Counted from the first letter of the stretch, positions 18,494 through 27,307 are shown. The stretch: DNA of 64,000 bases from Flavobacterium magnum (GCF_003055625.1 NZ_CP028811.1:2976001-3040000), one strand, 5' to 3'. Notes: a model not told the origin generated them from the sequence alone. A program made the numbers and translations.

Positions 18494-18525
18494 TTGCATT
18501 TCGGAAATTTTATTTTTTACATTTG
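18494..18525 (+). promoter_or_regulatory. Bacteroidota-type promoter (TTG-N21-TACATTTG)
   Basis: TTG at 18494-18496 and TACATTTG at 18518-18525. The expected start site, about four bases downstream, is only one or two bases before the ATG at 18531. Confidence 0.7.
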
Positions 18526-18530
18526 CGCTG

Positions 18531-18698
18531 ATGAATAAACGACCAAATCCCCATACCGCCTTTGCGGCCCAACCTGCGAATATCGCCTGTAATTTCAGGC
18601 CGAAAGCGCTGGCTGATGTACAGGGAAATTTGTTTTTCGATATGTTCCAGTATCCGCAGGAAAAGCTTCAGATTATTTATGCCAACATCAGGGTTTGA
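18531..18698 (+). CDS. Possible leaderless 55-residue upstream ORF
   Basis: A 55-codon ORF (begins MNKRPNPHTAFAAQPANI, ends QIIYANIRV) between aroB and the PLP decarboxylase gene. It has no signal peptide or membrane segment and I do not recognise it. The promoter at 18494-18525 places the start site almost on its ATG, so it would be read as a leaderless message, with the decarboxylase start 51 bases after its stop. It may be a real small protein, a regulatory leader peptide, or chance. Codon third positions are mixed and do not decide. Confidence 0.4.
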   Translation: MNKRPNPHTAFAAQPANIACNFRPKALADVQGNLFFDMFQYPQEKLQIIYANIRV

Positions 18699-18749
18699 AT
18701 TTCAGGTGAAAATTAGCAGTAATTTTTAACCTAAATTCTTGATAAATAA

Positions 18750-20153
18750 ATGAATACAAAATATTTCGACCTCATTAACCAAACTTACTATTTCCCGCAG
18801 GACGAATTTACGCTGAGTAAGGACAACCAACTGCAATTCCATAACATCGACCTGATGAAACTGGTCGAGCAGTACGGTACCCCGTTGAAATTCACCTACC
18901 TTCCGCAAATTTCCAACAACATCAAGCGGGCCAAGAACTGGTTCCGTAACGCGATGGAAAAGAACAAATACGACGCCAAATACTACTATTGTTATTGCAC
19001 CAAAAGCTCGCATTTCGAATATGTGATGAATGAGGCCTTCAAGAACAATATCCATATCGAGACCTCATCGGCGTTTGATATCAATATCGTCGAAAAGCTG
19101 CTCGAGACCGGAAAGATCAACAAAAGTACATTCGTGATCTGCAATGGCTTCAAGCGTGACCAGTACATAGAAAATATTGCGCGCATCATCAACAACGGCC
19201 ACAAGAACTGCATCCCGATCATAGACAATTACGAGGAACTTGACCTGCTCCAGGCGGACATCAAGGGAAAATTCAAGATTGGCATCCGTATCGCGGCGGA
19301 AGAGGAACCAAAATTTGAGTTCTACACTTCCCGACTGGGTATCGGTTACAAAAATATCGTGGCATTCTACCGGAAACAGATCCAGGAGAATCCAAACCTG
19401 GAACTCAAGATGCTGCACTTTTTCATCAATACAGGAATCAACGATACGGCTTACTATTGGAACGAATTGGTAAAATGTATCAAGGTATACATCGCCCTGA
19501 AACGCGAATGCCCTACGTTGGACAGCCTCAACATCGGCGGTGGTTTCCCGATCAAGAATTCGCTGGCTTTCGAGTACGATTACCAGTATATGATCGACGA
19601 GATCCTGAACCAGATCAAGATTGCCTGTGAGGAGGAAGAAGTCGAAGTGCCGCATATTTTCACTGAATTCGGATCGTTTACCGTAGGCGAAAGCGCCGGT
19701 GCCATCTACCAGGTGTTATACCAGAAACAGCAAAATGACCGCGAGCAATGGAACATGATCGATTCCTCATTCATCACGACATTGCCTGATACCTGGGCCA
19801 TCAACAAACGTTTCATCATGCTGGCCATCAACCGCTGGAATGATACCTATGAGCGCGTGCTCCTGGGCGGTATGACCTGCGACAGCGACGACTACTACAA
19901 CTCGGAGCAGAATATGAACGCGATCTACCTGCCCAAGTACAACAAGGAAAAACCATTGTATATCGGCTTTTTCAATACGGGCGCCTACCAGGAAACTATC
20001 GGTGGGTACGGCGGACTGCATCACTGCCTGATTCCCCAGCCGAGGCACATCCTGATCGACCGCGATGCCAATGGCATTCTGGCAACCGAAGTCTTTTCGG
20101 AGCAGCAAACCTCTGAAGACGTCCTTGAGATTTTAGGATATAATAAGAAATAG
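18750..20153 (+). CDS. Type III PLP-dependent decarboxylase, probably arginine decarboxylase
   Basis: A 467-residue enzyme of the alanine-racemase-fold (type III) decarboxylases. Lys85 in 'YYYCYCTKSSHFEY' is the likely PLP lysine. The phosphate-binding GGGFP motif lies in the middle and the C-terminal active-site cysteine-aspartate in 'MTCDSDDYY'. Bacteroidota members are usually called arginine decarboxylase, although they are shorter than biosynthetic SpeA of E. coli (about 630 residues). The next gene is a deoxyhypusine-synthase-like enzyme, which supports a role in polyamine synthesis. The substrate (arginine, ornithine, carboxyspermidine) is not proven by sequence. Confidence 0.82.
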   Translation: MNTKYFDLINQTYYFPQDEFTLSKDNQLQFHNIDLMKLVEQYGTPLKFTYLPQISNNIKRAKNWFRNAMEKNKYDAKYYYCYCTKSSHFEYVMNEAFKNNIHIETSSAFDINIVEKLLETGKINKSTFVICNGFKRDQYIENIARIINNGHKNCIPIIDNYEELDLLQADIKGKFKIGIRIAAEEEPKFEFYTSRLGIGYKNIVAFYRKQIQENPNLELKMLHFFINTGINDTAYYWNELVKCIKVYIALKRECPTLDSLNIGGGFPIKNSLAFEYDYQYMIDEILNQIKIACEEEEVEVPHIFTEFGSFTVGESAGAIYQVLYQKQQNDREQWNMIDSSFITTLPDTWAINKRFIMLAINRWNDTYERVLLGGMTCDSDDYYNSEQNMNAIYLPKYNKEKPLYIGFFNTGAYQETIGGYGGLHHCLIPQPRHILIDRDANGILATEVFSEQQTSEDVLEILGYNKK

Positions 20154-20262
20154 TTAACGCTGCCGGTTTGCAGGTTTAAGAAAAAAATATTTTCTTTGAA
20201 AGTATAAGCAATGACATAATCCGATTGCGGTACCGCAATCTAACTAACACAAAAACAATATA

Positions 20263-21234
20263 ATGAGTAAAGGACCAATCAGCCAGTTTATCGAGAAACA
20301 CTACCTGCATTTTAACGCTGCAGCACTGGTGGATGCAGCAAAAGGATATGAAAAGCAACTGGCAGACGGCGCAAAGATGATGGTAACGCTCGCCGGCGCA
20401 ATGAGTACGGCCGAGCTGGGGAAGAGTTTCGCCGAAATGATCCGTAAAGACAAGGTGCAGATTATTTCCTGTACCGGCGCCAACCTCGAGGAAGACATCA
20501 TGAACCTCGTGGCTCATTCGCACTACGAGAGGGTCCCGAATTATCGTGACCTAACGCCTGAACAGGAATGGGATCTGCTCGAGCGCGGCCTGAACCGTGT
20601 TACCGACACCTGCATCCCTGAGCACGAGGCGTTCCGGAGACTGCAAAAGCACATTTACAAAATCTGGAAGGATGCCGATGACAGCGGGGAAAGGTATTTT
20701 CCGCATGAATTCATGTACAAGATGCTGCTGTCAGGCGTTCTGGAAGAGTATTATGAAATCGACCTGAAGGACAGTTGGATGTACGCTGCCGCAGAAAAAA
20801 ACCTGCCGATTATCGTACCGGGCTGGGAAGACAGTACAATGGGCAATATTTTCGCGTCTTACGTCATCAAGGGGGAATTGAAGGCATCGACGATGAAATC
20901 AGGCATTGAGTACATGACCTACCTTGCCAAGTGGTATACCGACAACAGCAAAAATGGCGTAGGTTTCTTCCAGATCGGGGGCGGTATCGCCGGGGATTTC
21001 CCGATTTGCGTTGTCCCGATGTTATACCAGGACATGGAAATGCACGACGTGCCATTCTGGAGCTACTTCTGCCAGATTTCGGATTCTACCACCAGCTATG
21101 GCTCTTATTCGGGCGCAGTGCCGAATGAGAAAATCACCTGGGGAAAACTGGACATCAACACCCCTAAATTTATCATTGAATCGGATGCGACGATTGTTGC
21201 GCCGTTAATTTTCGCTTACCTATTAGATTTATAA
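20263..21234 (+). CDS. Deoxyhypusine synthase family protein
   Basis: A 323-residue member of the deoxyhypusine synthase family. The catalytic lysine of the family is present in 'EKITWGKLD' (Lys295), as are the NAD-region motifs 'MVTLAGAMSTAELGK' and 'SCTGANLEED'. Bacteria have no hypusine-bearing eIF5A; characterised bacterial homologues transfer the aminobutyl group of spermidine to a polyamine and make homospermidine. A homospermidine synthase-like or related reaction is therefore the best guess. It follows the PLP decarboxylase by 109 bases, and a short acidic protein gene follows by 10 bases. Confidence 0.88.
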   Translation: MSKGPISQFIEKHYLHFNAAALVDAAKGYEKQLADGAKMMVTLAGAMSTAELGKSFAEMIRKDKVQIISCTGANLEEDIMNLVAHSHYERVPNYRDLTPEQEWDLLERGLNRVTDTCIPEHEAFRRLQKHIYKIWKDADDSGERYFPHEFMYKMLLSGVLEEYYEIDLKDSWMYAAAEKNLPIIVPGWEDSTMGNIFASYVIKGELKASTMKSGIEYMTYLAKWYTDNSKNGVGFFQIGGGIAGDFPICVVPMLYQDMEMHDVPFWSYFCQISDSTTSYGSYSGAVPNEKITWGKLDINTPKFIIESDATIVAPLIFAYLLDL

Positions 21235-21244
21235 CGAACAACTT

Positions 21245-21667
21245 ATGAAAAGAGTAATTGTTGATTACGCCAAATTAACCAACGAAATTTTAAACCTGTT
21301 AGTGGAGAAGTTTCCTGACGGATATGACGATTCGAATATCATTCGATTCAAAAATGCGAAAGGCGAACTGATTGAAGCCGTGGAAGTCAGGACTGAAGAT
21401 ACCATCTATTTGGTGAAAGTCAGCACCAAGCTGGCAACCCGACTTGAAAATTTCGATGAGGATGATATTGATGATGTAGTGGAACCGATCGACAGCATTA
21501 AAGGCATTGATATTGAAGATGAAGATGATGCGGTTTCAGACGAAGAGGAGGATGACGACAATCTCGACAAACCTGATTTAGACCCCGATGACGATGACGA
21601 AGATGATGATGGTGATGGTGACCGCGACGACATAGCAGACGACGATGACGAAGACGAAGAAGACTAA
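21245..21667 (+). CDS. Acidic-tailed conserved small protein
   Basis: A 140-residue protein. Residues 1-70 form a folded domain (MKRVIVDYAKLTNEILNLL at the start), conserved in Flavobacteria as far as I recall and sometimes mislabelled DNA primase. Residues about 75-140 are almost purely Asp and Glu. There is no primase motif. The acidic tail could mimic nucleic acid or bind polyamines or cations, which would fit the preceding polyamine genes, but this is speculation. It is probably cotranscribed with the deoxyhypusine synthase-like gene. Confidence 0.75.
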   Translation: MKRVIVDYAKLTNEILNLLVEKFPDGYDDSNIIRFKNAKGELIEAVEVRTEDTIYLVKVSTKLATRLENFDEDDIDDVVEPIDSIKGIDIEDEDDAVSDEEEDDDNLDKPDLDPDDDDEDDDGDGDRDDIADDDDEDEED

Positions 21668-21668
21668 T

Positions 21669-21692
21669 AAAAGGAGCTCAGGCTCCTTTTTT
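21669..21692 (+). terminator. Rho-independent terminator
   Basis: AAAAGGAGC, a four-base loop and GCTCC followed by T6, directly after the acidic protein stop codon. Confidence 0.85.
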
Positions 21693-21753
21693 AATTTGAA
21701 TTCGTCGGTTGCCGAATTCTTGGCACCGACGTACGCAGCGTAAATTGATTTAT

Positions 21754-22242
21754 ATGATTTCTTCTTTCCCGCCATTTATTGACAGCAATACCAAGATTCT
21801 CATACTGGGTACCATGCCCGGCGCCACATCGTTGGCAAAACAGGAATATTACGCCCACCGGCAAAACCATTTCTGGCGCATATTTTTCACCTATTTTGAC
21901 CGTTTGCCCGTCCCGGATGCATTTGAAGAAAGGATCCGCCTGTTGCAGCAAAACAACATAGGCGTGTGGGACGTACTGCAACATTGCGAACGCGAAGGCA
22001 GCCTCGATACCAATATCCGGAACCATCAGGTAAATGATTTTGGAAGCCTTTTCGCGGCATTCCCCAATATCCGTCACGTCTTATTCAACGGTAAGGAAAG
22101 CCACAGGTATTTCATGAAACACATAGGCGCATTGGAAGGCATCAAATTACACGTCATGCCGTCGACGAGTCCGGCGAATACCATGGCTTTCGACAAAAAA
22201 TTCGAGATCTGGTCTCAGACCCTTAAAGATACCGCTCTTTGA
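21754..22242 (+). CDS. DNA-deoxyinosine (uracil-family) glycosylase
   Basis: A 162-residue protein of the uracil-DNA glycosylase superfamily, hypoxanthine/deoxyinosine-type. The first active-site motif is 'ILGTMPGATSLAKQEYYAH' with the following 'NHFWRI', and the second is 'MPSTSPAN'. It would remove deaminated bases in base excision repair. The ATG at 21754 gives 'MISSFPPFID', the usual start of this family; an upstream in-frame ATG at 21709 is not needed. Its end overlaps the convergent DinB gene by 20 bases. Confidence 0.85.
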   Translation: MISSFPPFIDSNTKILILGTMPGATSLAKQEYYAHRQNHFWRIFFTYFDRLPVPDAFEERIRLLQQNNIGVWDVLQHCEREGSLDTNIRNHQVNDFGSLFAAFPNIRHVLFNGKESHRYFMKHIGALEGIKLHVMPSTSPANTMAFDKKFEIWSQTLKDTAL

Positions 22243-22738
22243 AAATCCGTTGGTGGTGTTTCATATGGCCGATGATGATAAAACCAATCGCCCGCACCGA
22301 AACATCCACACCGGACGCTGTGCCCATATACCGCAGCTGCTCCTCCGAAAAACTCTTAAACAGTGCCAGCGTCGCATGCCTTACCACCGACAATTCGCTG
22401 AGCAAATCCTGTATCGATCGGCTGCCCGCATACGCGTGGTCGACGTAGCTGTTTTCTTCAAAACCCGGCAATGGCGTTTGGTCGCGACGCGCAAATCGCA
22501 GTGCCCTGTAACTGAAAACACGTTCAGCATCAGTAAGGTGCAGGATGATATCCTTAATCGTCCATTTGCCTTCCGCATAGCGGTAATCAAATTTATCCAT
22601 CGGGATGTCCTGCACAAAACGGATAAAATCATGCAGGCTGATTTCAAGTTCTTCTGTCAGATGCACATCATCTAACGCATTGATGTAAGTGGTAAAATAT
22701 GAAGCGTATTCATTCTTGGGTAAAGCGGAGGATCTCAT
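22223..22738 (-). CDS. DinB family protein
   Basis: A 171-residue four-helix-bundle protein of the DinB/YfiT-like superfamily. Metal-ligand histidines are seen in 'DIILHLTDAE' and 'IGHMKHHQRIF'. Superfamily members include thiol-dependent transferases; no substrate can be named. It is read towards the glycosylase gene. Confidence 0.85.
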   Translation of the reverse strand: MRSSALPKNEYASYFTTYINALDDVHLTEELEISLHDFIRFVQDIPMDKFDYRYAEGKWTIKDIILHLTDAERVFSYRALRFARRDQTPLPGFEENSYVDHAYAGSRSIQDLLSELSVVRHATLALFKSFSEEQLRYMGTASGVDVSVRAIGFIIIGHMKHHQRIFKERYL

Positions 22739-22750
22739 TATTGTTGCGGA

Positions 22751-22906
22751 TTATAAGATTGAGTAACAAAGTGTGTTGCCATTGATCCGGTTTGCGGGGC
22801 AATGGACATAACCGAAGCCTGCAGTGGCGCCACCGAAAGTAATAGCAACCAGGCAGATCCCAACGCATGCGGTCAGGGTTTCAACGGAGAGGGAAATGAC
22901 TGTCAT
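22751..22906 (-). CDS. Possible small hydrophobic peptide
   Basis: A 51-codon ORF between the PEP carboxylase stop and the DinB start on the same strand. It reads MTVISLSVETLTACVGI and continues with a glycine-rich hydrophobic stretch that could form one membrane segment, then a cysteine-containing tail. I see no ribosome binding site or promoter and do not recognise it. It may be chance. Confidence 0.25.
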   Translation of the reverse strand: MTVISLSVETLTACVGICLVAITFGGATAGFGYVHCPANRINGNTLCYSIL

Positions 22907-22927
22907 CTGGCTATCGGAGTGTGTAAA

Positions 22928-25495
22928 TTAAGCGGAATTCCTGCTGGCATTGGTATTGCCGAAAAGCGAACGTGTCACCATCTTTTCATATACGGAAATC
23001 AGCTGTTCATCAGGCGCGCTTTCCGAGTGCAGCTCCTTGATGCGGAGCAAGGCGTATTGCTGTATCGTAAGCAACGGACGCACGATGAGTTCGCGCATGG
23101 CAACGGACGCTTTCCCGTCAGGATAATTTTCCATCAATTCCGTGTGGCCTGCAATTTTAAGTAACAGGCGTCTGGTGAGCACAAATTCCTCGTAAATAAT
23201 GCTCCAGAAAGCGCCGAACTCGGGATCGTCCTTCATATAAGCCGTCAACGGGAAAAAACTTTTTGCCAGCGACATCATGCTGTTTTCCAGCAGCGTCCGG
23301 ACAAAAAGCGAACGGTTGTACAGCACCTGTACCTCATTCCACCTCCCGCTTTCCTCAAATTGCGCTAAGGCAGTGCCCACACCGAAAAACCCTGGAACGT
23401 TTTGTTTGAGCTGGCTCCACGAGCCCACAAACGGGATGGCGCGCAGTTCGCTGAACTCGAGTGCGGCCGACTTGCTCCTTTTGGCCGGGCGGCTTCCGAT
23501 ATTGGCTTTCGCGAAATACTTCAGCGTACTGACCTGCTCGAGATACGGAATGAATTTTGGATGCTTCTTGAACTCGGAATATTTCTCAAAACCCGTCTGG
23601 GCAAGCTCATCCAATATGCTCTTATCCGAATCGGTGAGCACATGCACTCCCTTATCGAAAATCTCATTTTCTACACCGGCAGTCAGCAGGTTCTCAAGAT
23701 TGTATCGGCAGGAATCCGCAGTGCCGAAGTTTGAGCTGATCGTTTGTCCCTGAATTGTTATCTGGATCTCACGGTTTTCAATTTCAGCGCCCAGTGAGGC
23801 GTAAAACTGGTGCGTCTTGCCACCGCCACGGGCAGGCGGGCCGCCACGGCCGTCGAAAAACACTACCTTAATCCCATATTGGCGGGAAATTTCGGTAATG
23901 GCCTCTTTGGCCTTATAGATGCTCCAATTGGCCATCAGGTAACCACCGTCCTTGGTGCCGTCAGAAAAGCCGAGCATCACCGTCTGGATATTATTTCGCT
24001 GCTGCAGATGGCGTTGATACTTGCTGTTGGTGTATAAGGTTTCCATAACCGATTTGGCATTGCGCAAATCATCGATCACTTCGAAAAGTGGGACGACATC
24101 TACGGTTGGATTTTCCCAGCCGCACAAACCGAACAGCGACAGTACCTGAAGGACGTCGAGCGCGGTTTCGTTGTTGCTGATGATGTAACGGTTGCTGCCC
24201 TGCTCCCCATTCCGTTCCTGTATGGTCCGCATGGCATAAATGGATTCCAGTGTCGATTTGGTGATGCCATCAAAATCGTTCGGGTTGATGCCACTTTTGG
24301 CCTGGCTCAGCATCGCCGACTTCCGGGTATCATCTGCGGAAGCGTATTCCGTCGGGAGATACGCGCCCTGTTTCGAAATATCATCGAATACCGCATGATG
24401 TATCTTACTGTTCTGCCGGATGTCCAGCGAGGCAAAATGAAACCCGAATAGCTTCACCCGTGAAATCAGCAACTGCAGCTCGTCCAGGTACAGGGACTGG
24501 TGCTGTGTGATGATCAGGGTTTTTATCTCATCCAGTTTCTGCCTGAACTCATTTAATGTAATGAAAACTAAATTCTCGTCATTATAAATTGAGTCGTAAA
24601 GCTTGAGTTCAATTTCAGTGATCAAAACATCTGCACCGTAGAAAGTTAACTTCCGTTTCAAACTGCGTATTTCGTTATAATAGCACCGCAGCAGGGACGT
24701 ACGCAGCCGTTGCGCCACCTTCAGCGTAATGTCCGTCGTCACAAACGGATTGCCGTCACGGTCGCCCCCCGGCCAGAATCCGAAATTGATTACAGCGTTA
24801 CCGTTTTCCTCGTTCCGGAAAATATTCTTACGCAGGTATTCTTCCATTTCACCTGCCGTATAATAAAACACGTTTTCAAGGTACCAGACCAAACTTACTG
24901 CCTCATCATAAGGTGTCGGCTTTTCCTTGTTGATAAAAGGCGTCTTGCCGAGCTGGGACAGCAACTGCTTAATACGAAGTAAGTCATCCTCGCGTATGGC
25001 CTGCGTCAGGTCGGTGATGATCCCCAACACAGGGCCCGGATAAAATTGTGTTGGATGCGCCGTAAGGACAGTCCTGACATGGAAGGTCCTTAGAAACGCC
25101 TTTAACTCCCCAAGCCTGCCTTTTGCTTCGGCTTTTTCGCTGATGTCGCGCAGGGAACCGCGCCCTTCCATGTTGTTCACGATTGGGAATGCCGCATCTT
25201 CAATGGCGTCAAAAAGTACGATTTGCCGTTCGATGTACTGGATAAAACGGAACATCAGGCTGATTTGCTCTTCCTCTGATTTCCCATCCAGGAATTTATC
25301 AGAAAATTGGGCGACGATTTGCCGGGGATTAAGATGCTGCTGGTATCCCGCTTCGCAAATCTCCGCGAACAAAGGCAGCAGCACACCGGTATTGTCAATT
25401 GCGTCGAAAGGCAAGGTGATAAATACGCTGTTGTAGATGTTGTATTTAGAGAGTACGTTCTGATTGAATCGTTCGATTTTCGGAGGCGTATACAT
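22928..25495 (-). CDS. ppc: Phosphoenolpyruvate carboxylase
   Basis: An 855-residue enzyme that makes oxaloacetate from PEP and bicarbonate, replenishing the TCA cycle. The bicarbonate/PEP-site histidine is in 'VLTAHPTQFYPGP' (His147). The second signature appears as 'FFDGRGGPPARGGGKTH' instead of the common FHGRGG-type, and the C-terminus runs on as 'NTNASRNSA' rather than ending at the usual NTG. Both mark the shorter, atypical Bacteroidota form. The ATG at 25495 is preferred over the upstream one. The Lrp-type regulator gene lies directly upstream with a terminator between. Confidence 0.95.
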   Translation of the reverse strand: MYTPPKIERFNQNVLSKYNIYNSVFITLPFDAIDNTGVLLPLFAEICEAGYQQHLNPRQIVAQFSDKFLDGKSEEEQISLMFRFIQYIERQIVLFDAIEDAAFPIVNNMEGRGSLRDISEKAEAKGRLGELKAFLRTFHVRTVLTAHPTQFYPGPVLGIITDLTQAIREDDLLRIKQLLSQLGKTPFINKEKPTPYDEAVSLVWYLENVFYYTAGEMEEYLRKNIFRNEENGNAVINFGFWPGGDRDGNPFVTTDITLKVAQRLRTSLLRCYYNEIRSLKRKLTFYGADVLITEIELKLYDSIYNDENLVFITLNEFRQKLDEIKTLIITQHQSLYLDELQLLISRVKLFGFHFASLDIRQNSKIHHAVFDDISKQGAYLPTEYASADDTRKSAMLSQAKSGINPNDFDGITKSTLESIYAMRTIQERNGEQGSNRYIISNNETALDVLQVLSLFGLCGWENPTVDVVPLFEVIDDLRNAKSVMETLYTNSKYQRHLQQRNNIQTVMLGFSDGTKDGGYLMANWSIYKAKEAITEISRQYGIKVVFFDGRGGPPARGGGKTHQFYASLGAEIENREIQITIQGQTISSNFGTADSCRYNLENLLTAGVENEIFDKGVHVLTDSDKSILDELAQTGFEKYSEFKKHPKFIPYLEQVSTLKYFAKANIGSRPAKRSKSAALEFSELRAIPFVGSWSQLKQNVPGFFGVGTALAQFEESGRWNEVQVLYNRSLFVRTLLENSMMSLAKSFFPLTAYMKDDPEFGAFWSIIYEEFVLTRRLLLKIAGHTELMENYPDGKASVAMRELIVRPLLTIQQYALLRIKELHSESAPDEQLISVYEKMVTRSLFGNTNASRNSA

Positions 25496-25524
25496 GTTTA
25501 CAAATTTTGGTTTAAGGTAATAAA

Positions 25525-25552
25525 AAAACCCCGTTCGCAATGACGGGGTTTT
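25525..25552 (-). terminator. Rho-independent terminator
   Basis: Ten-bp perfect stem (AAAACCCCGT with its complement) and eight-base loop after the Lrp-type gene on the minus strand; it separates this gene from ppc. Confidence 0.85.
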
Positions 25553-25573
25553 GATATTTTGTAACCGGAAGGT

Positions 25574-26053
25574 TTACATATTCTTGAAAATCGTGTGCAT
25601 CAGGCGCTTCTTGTCATTGATGCTTTCTTCAAGGGAAATCATCGTTTCGGTCCGGTAGACCCCTTCGATATCGTCGATCATAAAAATCACGTCTTTGGCG
25701 TGTTTGGTATCTTTCGCCCTGATTTTGCAGAAAATATTAAATTTCCCCGTTGTTACATGGGCTACCGTCACAAACGGAATGTCGTTGATGCGCTCGAGAA
25801 CAAACTTCGTCTGCGACGTATTGTTCAGGAATACCCCCACGTAAGCGATAAACGAATACCCCAGTTTTTCATAATCCAGTGTCAGGGAAGAACCCATGAT
25901 GATGCCGGCATCTTCCATTTTTTTTACCCTGACGTGCACCGTTCCGGCGGAGATCAGTAGTTTTTTTGCTATATCCGTAAAGGGAACCCGTGTATTGTCG
26001 ATCAGCATATCCAGGATCTGGTGATCTACCTCATCTAAGCGAAATTTACTCAT
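25574..26053 (-). CDS. Lrp/AsnC family transcriptional regulator
   Basis: A 159-residue regulator. Residues 1-60 are a winged helix domain ('LDEVDHQILDMLIDNTRVPF', 'ISAGTVHVRVKKMEDAGII') and residues about 70-150 the RAM ligand-binding domain ('VTTGKFNIFCKIRAKD'). Members respond to amino acids and form octamers on DNA. The target genes are not evident; both flanking genes (ppc, M14 peptidase) are candidates only by position. Confidence 0.92.
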   Translation of the reverse strand: MSKFRLDEVDHQILDMLIDNTRVPFTDIAKKLLISAGTVHVRVKKMEDAGIIMGSSLTLDYEKLGYSFIAYVGVFLNNTSQTKFVLERINDIPFVTVAHVTTGKFNIFCKIRAKDTKHAKDVIFMIDDIEGVYRTETMISLEESINDKKRLMHTIFKNM

Positions 26054-26104
26054 TTTGTTGTTTGTTTAGGTTTATATTCAACAATACAAGAGGAATGGTA
26101 TGCT

Positions 26105-27256
26105 TCAGGACTTCAGGCTGCCGTTGTGATATTCCCTGTTGTCGAGAAAAAAATCGGCCGGTTGATCAGGCAGCGGGATGTTTTCAGCGCCATCCGAATA
26201 TTTTGCCCCTTCTCCGTCAATTTCCGAATGACCAAAACAATCAGTCAAATCACCCATTTTCACAACAAAAGCGTTAAATTTAACGGTTTTGCCTACTAAT
26301 TCTTCTTTATATTGTGCCGCAAAATTGGTGATTATTTCGGAACTTTCATAATTTATTTTGATGTTTTTATAAACAAAATCGAATAAATTTGGATTATTTT
26401 GCGGAATATTCAGATATTGTTCTATTTCGTTATTAACTATAACGTTTTCGTGAACTGGCTCGCAGGCTGACAATAATGCAAAGAAGATGTATCTTCTCGT
26501 CATCTCACGGGCATAGTCGCCGGGGTAATGTCCTGCCTCAAAAAGGATGGTAGGCGTTCCCAGAAATTGAAATGTATCCCCTACACAATTGATATTGAAG
26601 CCGTCATCAAACCGCCCGACCTGTCCTGGGATGAATTGCTGTAATGTGGTATTCATGCGGTTAATCACCTGCATTGCGTTTATACGCACGTCGTTATACT
26701 CTCGCTCAGTGTTGAACGATGGTGCAAGAAAAGACACCGTTGCCGGCTTGCCCGTCTCAGCCACACCAAAGATCGTACGCTGGTCATGCATATTGAAACA
26801 GTACTGCGGCTGAAATGAATCGTAAACACGCCGCAGCACGATGCTTTCCGGCTGCGACAAATCCTGCGCATCACGGTTCAGGTCGACCCCGTTGGCGTTG
26901 ACACGCGTATAAGCTTCCGCGCCATCAGGATTCAGGATCGGGATAAACTGAAAGGTATATTCTGAAAGGATTTTTCGTTGCAACTCCGATTCCGCCGAAA
27001 GGAAGTTAAAGAAATCGAACAGTGCCTTTGTGCAGGTACTTTCATTTCCGTGCATCTGTGACCAGGCCAGGATTTTTGTTTCTCCCTGTCCGATGCGGAA
27101 GCCGAAAATATTCTTTCCCAACACCGAATGTCCGAGTACGGACACATGTCCTGCCGTCGAAAGGCTTTCCAAAATCGGCTCAATATGCGTGTTGCATAGA
27201 TACCGCCCGCTTAATTTTTCCTGCTTCGCTCCGGCGAATATTTTCTCGTAATCCAT
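26105..27256 (-). CDS. M14 family zinc carboxypeptidase-like protein
   Basis: A 383-residue metallopeptidase. Zinc ligands are His69 and Glu72 in 'QMHGNEST' and His157 in 'FNMHDQR'; the catalytic glutamate is Glu240 in 'ILFEAGHYPGDY'. The substrate carboxylate arginine lies in 'VDLNRDAQDL'. Residues 290-383 form an extra C-terminal domain with no recognised motif. No signal peptide is visible, so it is probably cytoplasmic, unlike most digestive M14 enzymes. It diverges from the XRE regulator gene across a region with three palindromic sites, one of which overlaps its own likely promoter. Confidence 0.88.
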   Translation of the reverse strand: MDYEKIFAGAKQEKLSGRYLCNTHIEPILESLSTAGHVSVLGHSVLGKNIFGFRIGQGETKILAWSQMHGNESTCTKALFDFFNFLSAESELQRKILSEYTFQFIPILNPDGAEAYTRVNANGVDLNRDAQDLSQPESIVLRRVYDSFQPQYCFNMHDQRTIFGVAETGKPATVSFLAPSFNTEREYNDVRINAMQVINRMNTTLQQFIPGQVGRFDDGFNINCVGDTFQFLGTPTILFEAGHYPGDYAREMTRRYIFFALLSACEPVHENVIVNNEIEQYLNIPQNNPNLFDFVYKNIKINYESSEIITNFAAQYKEELVGKTVKFNAFVVKMGDLTDCFGHSEIDGEGAKYSDGAENIPLPDQPADFFLDNREYHNGSLKS

Positions 27257-27295
27257 GGTGCCTGTTTGGTGTGGTAAAGGTAAACATCTTTGGTT

Positions 27296-27307
27296 TTACA
27301 ACTGTAA
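27296..27307. promoter_or_regulatory. Operator-like palindrome 1 (TTACA-N2-TGTAA)
   Basis: TTACAACTGTAA, extended by one matching base on each side. On the minus strand its TTG half could serve as the -33 box, 16 bases before a TACCTTTA element, upstream of the M14 peptidase gene. Confidence 0.6.

Noticed and set aside
19065-19655. A 196-codon minus-strand frame in the PLP decarboxylase gene
   Set aside because: Antisense shadow; the sense gene is well supported.
21475-21665. Low-complexity GA-rich stretch that looks like a DNA repeat
   Set aside because: It is the coding region of an Asp/Glu-rich protein tail; the unit is not periodic.
22802-23164. A plus-strand frame of 120 codons over the end of ppc
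   Set aside because: Antisense to ppc for most of its length; no start signals.
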